Source: a virus. Taken from it: 42,941 nucleotides of DNA. Under the pieces are notes generated by a model that saw only the letters and a program-made list of their open reading frames with translations, was not told the origin of the DNA and searched no databases. The stretch covers positions 1-42,941 of IMG/VR virus record IMGVR_UViG_3300025722_000102; one strand, given 5' to 3'. The position numbers and the translations under genes are program-made. This document shows, piece by piece, positions 15,758-24,329 of the stretch (positions are counted from its first letter, which is position 1; every line of letters starts with the position of its first letter).

Positions 15758-16219
15758 TTACTTGCTGTCTTCCTCAAATGCTTTTGCTATGATGTGACTA
15801 AACTTGTCACAAATGAACTCCTCAAGCTCCCCTGTCTTCTTTGACCTTTGTGCTGACTTTGGAAGCCTGTCGAACTCTGATCTAACCACTATGTGTATTA
15901 GCTCATGGCATACCAGGGTGTCTAGGTTTACCCATTGTCCAAAATACTTGGGAGCATCTCTTCTAAACTGCACAGTTGCGACCTGTTCAATGGGGTGGCA
16001 GTGGGTTACGCATCCTAGTACGATTTCATCCGTATCCGTCGATGATAATGCCACACTATCAGACTCTTCCGTCTCAAACTCTTTAATCTTTGTATTCATG
16101 CTAATTGCGCTGCAGATAGCCACCTTTAGATCCCAACCGTCTAGGCCAAGAATCTTCTTGTACTTGGCGAGAACTGGTGAAACCATCGCCTTTGTTAGCC
16201 TAGGTGTTGGATTTTTCAT
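15758..16219 (-). CDS. Zincin-like metallopeptidase
   Basis: The product is 153 residues. It contains LVCHELIHIVV, an HExxH zinc-binding and catalytic motif, and EEFICDKFSHII downstream, whose Glu may be the third ligand. This resembles small SprT-like or other minimal zincins. The remainder has a charged N-terminus and a beta-rich centre (VALSSTDTDEIVLG, ATVQFRRDAPKYF). The substrate is unknown; DNA-protein crosslink repair by SprT-like enzymes is one precedent that would fit its place between dnaE and ssb, but that is inference. ATG overlaps the DnaE stop (TAATG) with AGGGG upstream. Confidence 0.6.
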   Translation of the reverse strand: MKNPTPRLTKAMVSPVLAKYKKILGLDGWDLKVAICSAISMNTKIKEFETEESDSVALSSTDTDEIVLGCVTHCHPIEQVATVQFRRDAPKYFGQWVNLDTLVCHELIHIVVRSEFDRLPKSAQRSKKTGELEEFICDKFSHIIAKAFEEDSK

Positions 16220-19200
16220 TATAGCCCCTGAATGCTTTCTATGAGTGGTGCGCCGTCTCTTGACACCATGCCCTCGATAAAGCAGATATTGCCCTCTTTG
16301 ACAACTGACTTAAACTTCTTAAAGGCATCTGAGAATATGATAGCATCCATGCTGAATGTTTTGTCTGATATTTTCAGGAATGCCATCTTGTTTCCGTTTC
16401 TGTCCGTTTTCGGTGCAACTCTCGTAAGGATCGCAATCGTCGAAAATCTCCTTTTGGGGATCTCGTGCTTGATATTCATGACCGTATGCGTACTCCTGGT
16501 ATCTTCATAAATGTCCACCTCGCAGTACTTTAGGGGAATGCCTACATATAGCAGCTCCCTTGCCGCCATGTAGCGGTACTTATCCTCTGAATTGTTAAGC
16601 TCCTCGGCCTCTGACAAAAGTGCGTTGACCTTCTTCATTCTTGAGACATTGACGACCTTTGCATTAACATTGTCTGAGTTGAGCCAAGTCTTGAAAACAT
16701 TGACCGCATCGAACACCCCATCGGAACCTGGAACGTTTACTGTTTTATTTGTTCTCGCAGTGCTCAAGTCAACGTCTCCTCCTCCTCCGGCTATCACTGA
16801 AAAGACTTTGAACTCCTTGTCTGTCATTGCCTTCAGGAGTCCAACAGTGCTGTGCAGCTTCACTCTCTCTATGTCTAGGAAGTCGAATGCACCCGCATAC
16901 GCCAAAGCCTCTGCAACGTCCTTCTTGGCGCCCCTGAGGCCCAGCATGAAGCTATCCGCCCCGTTCGACTCGTCGTAGATCTTTTTTACCAGCTTTACTG
17001 AAGCCTTGCCAACCTTCTTGACCGACTTTAGACCGAAGTAGATGTCGTCTCCTGATATAGTAAAGTCGTCTTCTGAGTAAATGAGTGAGGGCGGCTTGAT
17101 CGAAATCTTCCTCAGCTTTGCATCGTAAAAGATCTCTGAGATCTCCTCCTGTGGCTTCTGTTCGTTTTCTGACAGTTGCAGGAGTGAGCAGTAGAACTTC
17201 TGGGGGTGGTAGAACTTCGCATATGCTGTAGTGTAGGCCATCATTCCGTATGTAAGGGCATGTGACTTGTTGAATCCGTACTCTGCGCCCTTTTCAATCC
17301 ATCCCCAAAGCTCCTCCGCCAACGGAACGTTCTTGTACTTCTCTACGCATCCATTCAGAAATCTCTTATGAAAGCTGGCCATGAGTTCTGGAATCTTCTT
17401 TCCAACAGCCTTCCTCAGCATGTCGGCCTCCTTGAGGTCGAATCCCCCAAATACCTTTACTACTTCAAGCATCTGCTCCTGGTATAGCATGACGCCGTAT
17501 GTCTCTGCGAAGATTGGCTCTAGGTCGGGGTGAATGGTAGTCCACTCTCCACTTAGCTTGTTTCTCAGGTACTGGTCAGCCAACCCAGACTCAAGAACTG
17601 CTGGCCTAATCAATGAGACTAGTGCCGCAAGTTCATCAATATTTGAAGGCTTAACCTTCTTGGCCCAGTTCTCCCCTAGCTTTGACTCAAGTTGAAAGAT
17701 GCCCTTGTTGTTTCCACGACATATTGACTTGTATACGTCCAAGTCGTCGAACTCTCCAACACGCTCCTTGAAGTCTGGCATTGTGCGGGCAACCACTGAT
17801 AATGTCTTAAGCCCCAGGAGGTCCAGCTTCATGTACCCCAGCTTCTCGATGTCGTACATGTCGAAACCTGTTAGAAGTGACTTCTTGTTGGCATCCCAAC
17901 AGCAGGGTATGGCACCAAACAGGGTCTCGTCTGCGATCAGCACTGCACATGCGTGGGTGGATCTGTTTCTGTTAACACCCTCAAGCTTCTTTGCAATCTC
18001 AAACGTCTTCTTTAGCTTCTTTCTTCGGTCAGCAGCTAGGGCTCTCAGCTCCTTGGCCTTGGACGGGTCACTCTTGGCATCCTTTGCCCACTGGATTATG
18101 TCCTCGTCAATGCCCTCTTCCGCCTTCTTGAAGACGCTCAATCTGTCGATTACGTCCTGAATGCCCTTGTTCTTGTCTGGAACATTCTTGGTAAGCCTAT
18201 TCAGGTACTCGTGGGTTAAACCCATCACCTTTCCAACATCCTTTAGTGCGCCCTTTACAGACAGAGTGTTGATAGTCATCATGGGAAGAACACGGTCTTT
18301 TCCGAATTCATCCTTTAGATACTGTAGAACCTCGTCTCTTCGGTCGATCTGAATGTCTAGATCTACGTCTGGCATGGATCCTTTTCTTCCATGATTCCAG
18401 AATCTCTCCCACAGTAGGCCGTACTTAATAGGATCTGCGTACTGAGTGACTTTTAGTAGATATAGAACGAGTGATCCCGCACAGGAGCCTCGTCCGAATC
18501 CTCTGAGGATCTCGTTATCGTCACAGAATTTGCACACCTGGAACACGATCATGAAGTAATGCTGTAGTCCTGCATCCTCGACCTCAGCTAGTTCACGCTG
18601 TATTCGTGCAACGTACTCACTCTTGTTCTCCTTGCTCTCTATGTCGAACTCTGCCCAAGCCAACTTGCATAGCTCGTAGAGCTCCGCCATGCATTCCTTG
18701 TCTGACATCCCCTTGTATCTAGGCGTCTTCATTCCACCCAGCTCCATGCTTATGTCAATTGAGTCGGCAATCTCCTGGGACATGTTGACTTCGGCGGGTG
18801 TGAACTTTGTAAGCATCTCCTCCGCTGATCTTTGATAGTAGTCAAATCCATTGAACACAATGCGACACCCTTTGGTCACTCCCTTGGCGTGGTCTAGTAC
18901 TGGAGTGTCTAGAGTGGCTCTTGCGTCGATAGCCTTTAGGACTTCATGAGCAAAGGCATCGGAACTATTGACGTAGTGTCCGTCATTGGTAGCTACCGCC
19001 CTCAGTCCTAGCTCCTCTGCCACCTGCCTACAATTGGCTAGGATTAGCTCCTGCTCTGGAATATAGATCTTTCCATCGTCGTTTACTCGTTGAAGCTCAA
19101 CGTAGGTGTTGTCTTCTCCGAATACGGATACCATGTGTTTTACATGCTCCTTACCTTCTTCGTAGGTGTCGTGTACAAATGCATGGTTTGATGGAGAATT

Positions 19201-19653
19201 CATGCACCCTGTCAGACAGATTACTCCCTCTGAATATTTATTAAACTCTTTCCACGAAACTCTCGGTCGGTAGAAGAACCCACCGCCGTCTGCCACTGGC
19301 ACGTTTGCCCAAGTTGTCATCTTGTATAGATTTGAGAGTCCGACGTTATTCTTGGCAATAAGCGTGATATGTCTAGACTTGCGAACCTTGTCCTCGTGGT
19401 CGTGTGTGAAGTAAAATTCGCTACCAAGGATTGGTTTAATTCCAGCCTTGATACATTCCTCGTAAGCCTTCACGGCTCCGAACATGTTGCCGTGATCTGT
19501 CAAACAGTATGCATTTTGTCCTAGCTCCACAGCCCTAGCAACCGCATCCTTAGGCTTGGAAAGAGCGTCCAATAGTGAGTAATGGGAGTGGTTGTGCAGC
19601 GATACGTAGGATGCGCCCCGTGTGATGTCTGAATCCTCTGCCTTATCACACAT
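16219..19653 (-). CDS. dnaE: DNA polymerase III alpha subunit (DnaE type)
   Basis: The 1144-residue product is a full-length C-family replicase. The PHP domain has SLHNHSHYSLLDA at 18-30 and LTDHGNMFG at 51-59. The palm has GRGSCAGSL at 387-395 and MPDVDLDIQID at 427-437 with two catalytic Asps; the third is in YMKLDLLGLKTLS near 611. IFQLESK, YGVMLYQEQMLEV and AEYGFNKSHALTYG mark the fingers and beta-binding regions, and the C-terminal 90 residues form an OB domain (STIAILTRV). It synthesises DNA at the fork. A phage coding for DnaE rather than an A- or B-family polymerase is less usual. The start overlaps the preceding stop, with GGAG upstream. Confidence 0.92.
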   Translation of the reverse strand: MCDKAEDSDITRGASYVSLHNHSHYSLLDALSKPKDAVARAVELGQNAYCLTDHGNMFGAVKAYEECIKAGIKPILGSEFYFTHDHEDKVRKSRHITLIAKNNVGLSNLYKMTTWANVPVADGGGFFYRPRVSWKEFNKYSEGVICLTGCMNSPSNHAFVHDTYEEGKEHVKHMVSVFGEDNTYVELQRVNDDGKIYIPEQELILANCRQVAEELGLRAVATNDGHYVNSSDAFAHEVLKAIDARATLDTPVLDHAKGVTKGCRIVFNGFDYYQRSAEEMLTKFTPAEVNMSQEIADSIDISMELGGMKTPRYKGMSDKECMAELYELCKLAWAEFDIESKENKSEYVARIQRELAEVEDAGLQHYFMIVFQVCKFCDDNEILRGFGRGSCAGSLVLYLLKVTQYADPIKYGLLWERFWNHGRKGSMPDVDLDIQIDRRDEVLQYLKDEFGKDRVLPMMTINTLSVKGALKDVGKVMGLTHEYLNRLTKNVPDKNKGIQDVIDRLSVFKKAEEGIDEDIIQWAKDAKSDPSKAKELRALAADRRKKLKKTFEIAKKLEGVNRNRSTHACAVLIADETLFGAIPCCWDANKKSLLTGFDMYDIEKLGYMKLDLLGLKTLSVVARTMPDFKERVGEFDDLDVYKSICRGNNKGIFQLESKLGENWAKKVKPSNIDELAALVSLIRPAVLESGLADQYLRNKLSGEWTTIHPDLEPIFAETYGVMLYQEQMLEVVKVFGGFDLKEADMLRKAVGKKIPELMASFHKRFLNGCVEKYKNVPLAEELWGWIEKGAEYGFNKSHALTYGMMAYTTAYAKFYHPQKFYCSLLQLSENEQKPQEEISEIFYDAKLRKISIKPPSLIYSEDDFTISGDDIYFGLKSVKKVGKASVKLVKKIYDESNGADSFMLGLRGAKKDVAEALAYAGAFDFLDIERVKLHSTVGLLKAMTDKEFKVFSVIAGGGGDVDLSTARTNKTVNVPGSDGVFDAVNVFKTWLNSDNVNAKVVNVSRMKKVNALLSEAEELNNSEDKYRYMAARELLYVGIPLKYCEVDIYEDTRSTHTVMNIKHEIPKRRFSTIAILTRVAPKTDRNGNKMAFLKISDKTFSMDAIIFSDAFKKFKSVVKEGNICFIEGMVSRDGAPLIESIQGL

Positions 19654-20050
19654 GACTTTCTCCGTCTACTCTCTTCCATGTATTAAAATCCGGGCACCAG
19701 TACAGCCCCTGCTCTTCTCTCACGATGGTTGCAAACTTATCACGCTTCTTCTCGGTCTTAGACTGGCGAGCAAGCCGCATCTCTTTAGTTGGTCGCAGGG
19801 GGAATCTCGGTTGAAACCTGAAACACTTGGGGCTGACTTCACGCTTCCTCCAGCGGAGGATGCCGTGCCCCTCGTCTGTAGTGCCAAGAGCCAAGACGAA
19901 AACGACCTTCCAGCCCTTGCGTTTGCCCTTTTTTAGATCACGATAATACCAACCAGACTCAACCCCTTGCTTGGTTTGGATCTGACAGTAGTAGTCGTCA
20001 CTTAAATCGACAGGAGGCTCGCTCCAGTCTTCTAATTCTAATATACTCAT
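19646..20050 (-). CDS. Hypothetical protein
   Basis: The product is 134 residues and not recognised. The N-terminal half is acidic with aromatic residues (DLSDDYYCQIQTKQG, GWYYRDLKKGKRKGW). The C-terminal half is strongly basic (RWRKREVSPK, ARQSKTEKKRDKF) and ends ...GLYWCPDFNTWKRV. The basic half suggests nucleic-acid binding. It lies just upstream of dnaE with an eight-base overlap, so a replication-related role is possible but not shown. AAGGA precedes the ATG. Confidence 0.65.
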   Translation of the reverse strand: MSILELEDWSEPPVDLSDDYYCQIQTKQGVESGWYYRDLKKGKRKGWKVVFVLALGTTDEGHGILRWRKREVSPKCFRFQPRFPLRPTKEMRLARQSKTEKKRDKFATIVREEQGLYWCPDFNTWKRVDGESHV

Positions 20051-20081
20051 TATTTTTTCCTTCTAAGACATGGTAGCATTA

Positions 20082-21164
20082 TTAAACCTCTGAAAACAAG
20101 TATTTTCCAAAAGCTTTTTTCACCCTGTCCTGATAGCCCTTCGGATTTATTCCGTAAGTTGCAGCTGCTACAGAGCTTATGAGACTGTTTCCATCCTGTG
20201 GAGTGAAGCAGAATCCTGTTACAATACTGTCGTTCTGGACGCTCAGGCTTTCTAGGTTGATTACTGTCTGGTTTAGGATCCTGCCATATAGGCCATAGTC
20301 TCTACCGAAGCTGAACACCTTGTTGCTATCGCTCTTGTGGGTAACAGCCATCATCTCGTTCTCTGAGATCTGCTGACGAACTAAGTCCAATGTCGTGCCA
20401 GTAGTTTCAATCCTAAATCGGATTCCGTGCATGTACTGACTCGGTATCTTGCAAGCACTGGAGAACACTGTTGGCTCATCCTCTGTCCCCAGGTGTATGC
20501 CCTTGGTTGACATGATAGCATGCAAGTCTTTTGCGTGGTGTGTTCCAAAGCTGCTGCTGTGAGCTCCCACACTTAGGGCTGGGGAGAACGAAGAGGTCTG
20601 GCTAATGTCGTTAGTTCTTCTTATGCATGTGAAGTCAGCACTCACGAAGTCAGTCGGGTCGTGTCCACCATCCATTCCAATGGTCTGGACTAGGGCTGCT
20701 AAGTTATGGGTATTACAGGATACAATCTGGTGGAATCGCTCTTGATACCAGTCTTGGCCCTGTAGCACTTCGTCGTTGATGCCGAAAGCGTACTTCTTTC
20801 CAAACCCATCCTCCGATCCTTGAGCGATGAACATTCTTGTAGTGGTATTCCTGTAGTAGAACTTCTCCTTGTTCTCTAGACCTATTCCGCCTGGAGTGCA
20901 GTCGATGATAACAGTGGCTCTATCGATTGCCTCTTCCGAAGTAAAGGATGGCTCAATGCCCATATCGACAAACCCAGACTTATTGTCGGTAGCCAGGAGG
21001 GCTCCAGTCTCAATCAGTTGTACAACTTTTGAGCGATCTGTAAGAAGAGGGGTTCTCTTGTTGAATGTAACTTGGTCGAATCCAAGGACGTCTTTGGCCC
21101 TGGACAGCATCCCGATCAGGGGCTCTCCGATAGTGCCTGTTCCGATTACATGTACGATTTTCAT
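20082..21164 (-). CDS. Type II (archaeal-type) GAPDH-like dehydrogenase
   Basis: The product is 360 residues. It starts with a Rossmann loop, HVIGTGTIGEPLIG. IIDCTPGGIGLENKEKFY, RMFIAQGSED, AFGINDEVL and IVSCNTHNLAAL follow, the last with the expected catalytic Cys150. FGTHHAKDLH supplies the candidate His near 209. This order matches archaeal type II glyceraldehyde-3-phosphate dehydrogenase, not the usual bacterial GapA. The family oxidises GAP to 1,3-bisphosphoglycerate with NAD(P). A phage copy might redirect host carbon metabolism, or may use another aldehyde. ATG 21164 is chosen for AGAGG six bases upstream, giving a start directly at the Rossmann strand. Confidence 0.65.
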   Translation of the reverse strand: MKIVHVIGTGTIGEPLIGMLSRAKDVLGFDQVTFNKRTPLLTDRSKVVQLIETGALLATDNKSGFVDMGIEPSFTSEEAIDRATVIIDCTPGGIGLENKEKFYYRNTTTRMFIAQGSEDGFGKKYAFGINDEVLQGQDWYQERFHQIVSCNTHNLAALVQTIGMDGGHDPTDFVSADFTCIRRTNDISQTSSFSPALSVGAHSSSFGTHHAKDLHAIMSTKGIHLGTEDEPTVFSSACKIPSQYMHGIRFRIETTGTTLDLVRQQISENEMMAVTHKSDSNKVFSFGRDYGLYGRILNQTVINLESLSVQNDSIVTGFCFTPQDGNSLISSVAAATYGINPKGYQDRVKKAFGKYLFSEV

Positions 21165-21215
21165 TATATACCTCTTTCGCAATAGTCTACCACAGGTGCG
21201 GAGCTATCTGCCACA

Positions 21216-21398
21216 CTAGCCCCAAATGTATTCGTGAATCATGAACAGCAGGATACTTGATGGAATGTGAAATATGGCGATCATTACCGCTATGTCAAAG
21301 CTTCCTGTTAGCCAGAATGCTATTCCCATTGCCAATGCTGTCGATGTTAACTTCCAGGATACTGCCTTCATGAAACTTCTTTTTAGAGACTTCTTCAT
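21216..21398 (-). CDS. DUF2061-like small membrane protein
   Basis: The product is 60 residues. Its basic head KKSLKRSFMKAVSWKLTST is followed by two hydrophobic segments (ALAMGIAFWLTGSFDIA and VMIAIFHIPSSILLFM), and it ends HEYIWG. The SWK near the start and HExxW at the end match DUF2061, a family of predicted two-helix membrane proteins of unknown role. It should sit in the inner membrane. AGGA is placed before the ATG. The gene stands between the Cas4/RecB-like nuclease and the GAPDH-like gene. Confidence 0.7.
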   Translation of the reverse strand: MKKSLKRSFMKAVSWKLTSTALAMGIAFWLTGSFDIAVMIAIFHIPSSILLFMIHEYIWG

Positions 21399-21414
21399 GT
21401 TATTTCCTATTCTA

Positions 21415-22425
21415 CTATCTGTAGTCGTCAGGGTCTAGGTCTAAATCCTCTAGGGATCCAAAATCGTCAACTGTCAAAGATGAGTCTTCTTCCATCTTTC
21501 GACCAAGCTTCTCTGTGACATCATCGCATAGCTTTTGGTCGCAAAGGTATTTGCAGATGTGAGATGGCCTGTCCCCCCAGGATGTATCCCTTATTCTGTC
21601 TGGAACCTCTATATCCTTGATGCCCTCGTATATCTCTGCTATCTCCGCCAGGATTCCTTCTTCTGTATTGTCTCCAAAGCATGGTGTGATAGACTTAATA
21701 CCTTCGTTTACATACATCACTGTCACCATGTGATTCTTGTACTGTGGATACTTCCTTCTTGCTGCAAGATAGTACAGTCTTAGCTGTATGTCCTTCTCGG
21801 CAGCATTGTATGACATCTTGAAACGTCCTGTCTTATAGTCTATTATCTCAATTGTGTCTTCGTCTATCTCTATAACCATATCTATCAGGCCATTAAGTTT
21901 TACCTCGTGACCATCTGCCGCAATGAACGGTATCTCAAATTTGTCCTCTGTGGCAATTATCTTCTTCTCTGGAACGAATATGCCTGCTGGCCCCGTAGCA
22001 GACAGGACCCTCTTTACCATGTTCTGGGCTTCCATCCATGAGTTCCATGGACAGCCTGCAAACTCTTCTATATTTGTCTCTACTAGTCCACACTTTCCTG
22101 CGGAAAAGGCTGGACAGGTCTCGCAAGACTTCTCCACCTTGGCGATATGACGGCACCACCTCCATGACTTAAGTCCTGCATAAGCCCTCTTCTGGAGAAT
22201 ATTCTTCCAATTCTTCTCTAGGTCTTCGCAGGTTCTTCCTTCTTCATCTTTGCCATTTAGAGTTGCCTGTGCATACATCTCGTAAATCCAATGCAGCTCT
22301 GATCCCAGCTCTGCAGCAAAGGAGGGTTTCCCCTGTGCGAACAGGCCGTAGGATAATAGGTACTTCATTGGACACATTACAAATGTCTTCATCTTGGATG
22401 CTGATAGTCTGTCTGGCTTTTTCAT
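21415..22425 (-). CDS. PD-(D/E)XK nuclease, Cas4/RecB-like
   Basis: The product is 336 residues. It begins RLSASKMKTFVMCPMKYLL, the usual opening of Cas4/RecB-type nucleases (S.S....F..CP..Y). GSELHWIYEM gives the motif with the conserved His, LNGLIDMVIE the first catalytic Asp, EIIDYKTG the D/E-X-K pair, and DIQLRLYYLAA the QxxxY motif. Cysteines in CETCPAFSAGKCG and at the end (CKYLCDQKLC) could hold a Fe-S cluster as in Cas4. A role in DNA-end processing for recombination or replication is likely. The C-terminal tail is acidic. AAGGA lies before the ATG. Confidence 0.75.
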   Translation of the reverse strand: MKKPDRLSASKMKTFVMCPMKYLLSYGLFAQGKPSFAAELGSELHWIYEMYAQATLNGKDEEGRTCEDLEKNWKNILQKRAYAGLKSWRWCRHIAKVEKSCETCPAFSAGKCGLVETNIEEFAGCPWNSWMEAQNMVKRVLSATGPAGIFVPEKKIIATEDKFEIPFIAADGHEVKLNGLIDMVIEIDEDTIEIIDYKTGRFKMSYNAAEKDIQLRLYYLAARRKYPQYKNHMVTVMYVNEGIKSITPCFGDNTEEGILAEIAEIYEGIKDIEVPDRIRDTSWGDRPSHICKYLCDQKLCDDVTEKLGRKMEEDSSLTVDDFGSLEDLDLDPDDYR

Positions 22426-22433
22426 ATTTTTCC

Positions 22434-22943
22434 TTAGCGTTTCGGGGGCAATGTGCCGGGGATCACTTGTCCGCCACGGCTTTGTAGCTCGTAGCCCCAG
22501 CCCTCGACTCCGGATCCTGCGCCGTCTCCTCCGTCGCCTTCTCCATCGCCCTCTCCTCCGTCTCCGTCTCCTTCGCCACCCTCTCCCTTTGTCTCGAACG
22601 TTGAGGGGGTTCCGCCTCCCATGGTCAATCTTTCTCCCTCAAGCCCCTCTTCCGCATCCTCAAGATACGGCAAGGCAACTAGCTGGTCGCCTATTAACCA
22701 TAGGATGATCCTATTCTTGCCCTCTATCCTGAAGAACACTACTGTGAACTTGCTGGGCATCTCGCTCCATGTCATCTCAACTGGCTGACCCAGGGCTGCC
22801 TTGTAGTTGCTGTATGCTGACATCGACGAAAAGAGGATTGCTATTGCGGCAATGAAGGCTAACAGATGTGACTTCCTAGAGGCAACTGCTACTGCTATGA
22901 ATGAACATATTGACAGTACGACGATGCTTATTAGAAATTCCAT
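22434..22943 (-). CDS. Small membrane protein with Gly/Glu/Asp repeat tail
   Basis: The product is 169 residues and not recognised. Two hydrophobic helices span about 3-20 and 26-45. A soluble region with EMTWSEMPSKFTVVFFRIEG follows. Then comes a low-complexity stretch of GEGDGDGGEGDGEGDGGDG type, and finally a basic end (PGTLPPKR). The acidic glycine-rich part is probably disordered. Its start overlaps the ExbD-like stop (TAATG), and the ExbB-like gene precedes that one. The three therefore probably form one membrane complex. Confidence 0.65.
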   Translation of the reverse strand: MEFLISIVVLSICSFIAVAVASRKSHLLAFIAAIAILFSSMSAYSNYKAALGQPVEMTWSEMPSKFTVVFFRIEGKNRIILWLIGDQLVALPYLEDAEEGLEGERLTMGGGTPSTFETKGEGGEGDGDGGEGDGEGDGGDGAGSGVEGWGYELQSRGGQVIPGTLPPKR

Positions 22944-23542
22944 TATTGACCTACGATATATCTAGGGTTTACGTCCAGAACACGGAAGTACGATCTACTG
23001 ATACCCGCATCTTCTGACTCGATGGAGAAGCTTAGGGCGCTTGCCTCATGACCAGCTCCATTTAGAACTACGATTCCGGTCCAAGCTACTCTTTTTCTTT
23101 CTACATCCTGAATAACAAATGTCGCAACAACCTCTAGAGCTAAATCTCTTCCTCCGAAGTAGTGAGCACTGAGACTGTACTCACCCTCTAGCACTCCACG
23201 CATTGTCATTATTTCCTCATTGGGATGAATGAATGTAGTTGTTCCATTTCTGTCGGTGTAGCTTCTAGTGGAAGTAACATCTAGGTCGAGATGGATTGGA
23301 CCCGACTCACGTCTTCCGTAATAAACTCTCTCCCCTCCGGGAGTCTTTAGCCACATATCTATATCGCAGTCTTCCATCCATGTCATAGTTATGATGTAGG
23401 TGGCGCCCGATTCAATGTCTGAATCCTTGTCTTCACTTGGACTATTGACAAGAAGAAATGAAAGGAAAAACAGGCACACAAACGTCAGTAGAAGATTGAA
23501 TAACAGGTCAATGGTTACACTGCTGTTGTTCTTACTAAACAT
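22943..23542 (-). CDS. ExbD/TolR-like protein with DUF2135-like outer domain
   Basis: The product is 199 residues. ATG 23542 gives a short cytosolic head, then one membrane helix with an acidic residue near its start (NSSVTIDLLFNLLLTFVCLF, Asp12). This corresponds to the proton-path Asp of ExbD/TolR. The periplasmic part differs from ExbD: YIITMTWMEDCDIDMWLKTP, then GERVYYGRRESG and DLDVTSTRSYT. It recalls DUF2135-like beta domains (LxWxxDxDxDLxVxxPxG). This would be the force-receiving partner of the ExbB-like channel encoded just upstream. A TTG at 23566 in the same frame is rejected. Confidence 0.6.
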   Translation of the reverse strand: MFSKNNSSVTIDLLFNLLLTFVCLFFLSFLLVNSPSEDKDSDIESGATYIITMTWMEDCDIDMWLKTPGGERVYYGRRESGPIHLDLDVTSTRSYTDRNGTTTFIHPNEEIMTMRGVLEGEYSLSAHYFGGRDLALEVVATFVIQDVERKRVAWTGIVVLNGAGHEASALSFSIESEDAGISRSYFRVLDVNPRYIVGQ

Positions 23543-23546
23543 CTGA

Positions 23547-24020
23547 TTAAACCCACTTGATCTCAAAGAACCGCTTTTGGAGTCCGAGTAGGATTGATGA
23601 GGTTAGACCAACCAGAGTAGTGGTTAGTGCTGTTCCGATTCCTGAAGACATTGCTACTAGAGATGACTTTAGAGACTCCGGGTCTTCAATGTTTAGGTTT
23701 CCGAATGCTCCAGAGATCATGACGATTAGGCCGATGACCGTACCGAGCAACCCCAGTGACGTGCATAGTTCAGAAAGGTAGTCCATGACACCCTGTCCGA
23801 GGTTTTCGCCCTTGTATAGTCTAACTCCATAGTAGGCTGACCCAGATGCCAGGATAGCTACGATAACCCAACTCAAACCAGTTGAGTCGTTCTCTGAGAG
23901 GAACCTTGCTCCCCCTGCTAGGAATACGCCAGACACAACTGTCATCATTGCACAAGCCAGGATCCACCATCTTACGAAGGGTCCATTGTTTTGAAGAGAT
24001 CTCTTGAAGCTTCGTAGCAT
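23547..24020 (-). CDS. ExbB/TolQ/MotA-family proton channel
   Basis: The product is 157 residues with four hydrophobic segments at about 15-37, 48-68, 88-110 and 120-147. The last two carry the family signature: LCTSLGLLGTVIGLIVMI, then SLVAMSSGIGTALTTTLVGL. ExbB, TolQ and MotA channels use proton flow to drive a partner with a single membrane helix. The partner here is the ExbD-like protein that follows. The cytosolic loop is much shorter than in MotA and the N-terminus shorter than in ZorA. ATG 24020 overlaps the preceding stop (TAATG), with GGAGG six bases upstream. Confidence 0.75.
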   Translation of the reverse strand: MLRSFKRSLQNNGPFVRWWILACAMMTVVSGVFLAGGARFLSENDSTGLSWVIVAILASGSAYYGVRLYKGENLGQGVMDYLSELCTSLGLLGTVIGLIVMISGAFGNLNIEDPESLKSSLVAMSSGIGTALTTTLVGLTSSILLGLQKRFFEIKWV

Positions 24021-24304
24021 TACTTTCCTCCCTTTGGAAAACATGTATTCCACATGATGGTATCCCTGCCCCTGGCTAGGCTCCAGATATGGCTGCTTAC
24101 GCACATGGAAACCCAGTCAGGGTTAGGCACAAAGTCTAGGCTCTTTACTTCTTTGACTAGCATAGGCCTGGACGTTCCGTCAATGGCCTCTGCGTTAAGC
24201 ACCCCATCGGCATCGCCGTACTCTGACTCATAGAGAACAACGTTTTCTCCACTCTCTATTCGGCCTATCATGGCCAGGGCTGCATCTCTATCTTTGTGAG
24301 ATGA
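24020..24304 (-). CDS. Hypothetical protein
   Basis: The product is about 94 residues and not recognised. It starts SSHKDRDAALAMIGRIESGE, continues with VVLYESEYGDADGVLNAEA and FVPNPDWVSMCVSS, and ends NTCFPKGGK. No membrane segment is seen. ATG 24304 is used, with GAGAG upstream; GTG 24343 in the same frame would add 13 residues and overlap the kinase gene. It ends directly at the ExbB-like start, so it may be translated together with the membrane module. Confidence 0.6.
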   Translation of the reverse strand, partial: SSHKDRDAALAMIGRIESGENVVLYESEYGDADGVLNAEAIDGTSRPMLVKEVKSLDFVPNPDWVSMCVSSHIWSLARGRDTIMWNTCFPKGGK

Positions 24305-24329
24305 CATTATAATCTCTCGTAGCGTCTGT

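Noticed and set aside
17699-18160. Long plus-strand open frame inside dnaE, and similar plus-strand frames elsewhere
   Set aside because: These lie opposite well-supported minus-strand genes, are Ser/Leu-rich shadows of them and lack domain motifs or ribosome sites.
21415-22425. Cas4 of a CRISPR adaptation module
   Set aside because: The fold fits Cas4/RecB-like nucleases, but no cas1, cas2 or array is present. A phage recombination or replication nuclease is more likely.
22434-24020. Zorya defence system
   Set aside because: The channel lacks the long tail of ZorA, the partner has no OmpA/peptidoglycan-binding domain as in ZorB, and no ZorC-ZorE-like genes are adjacent.
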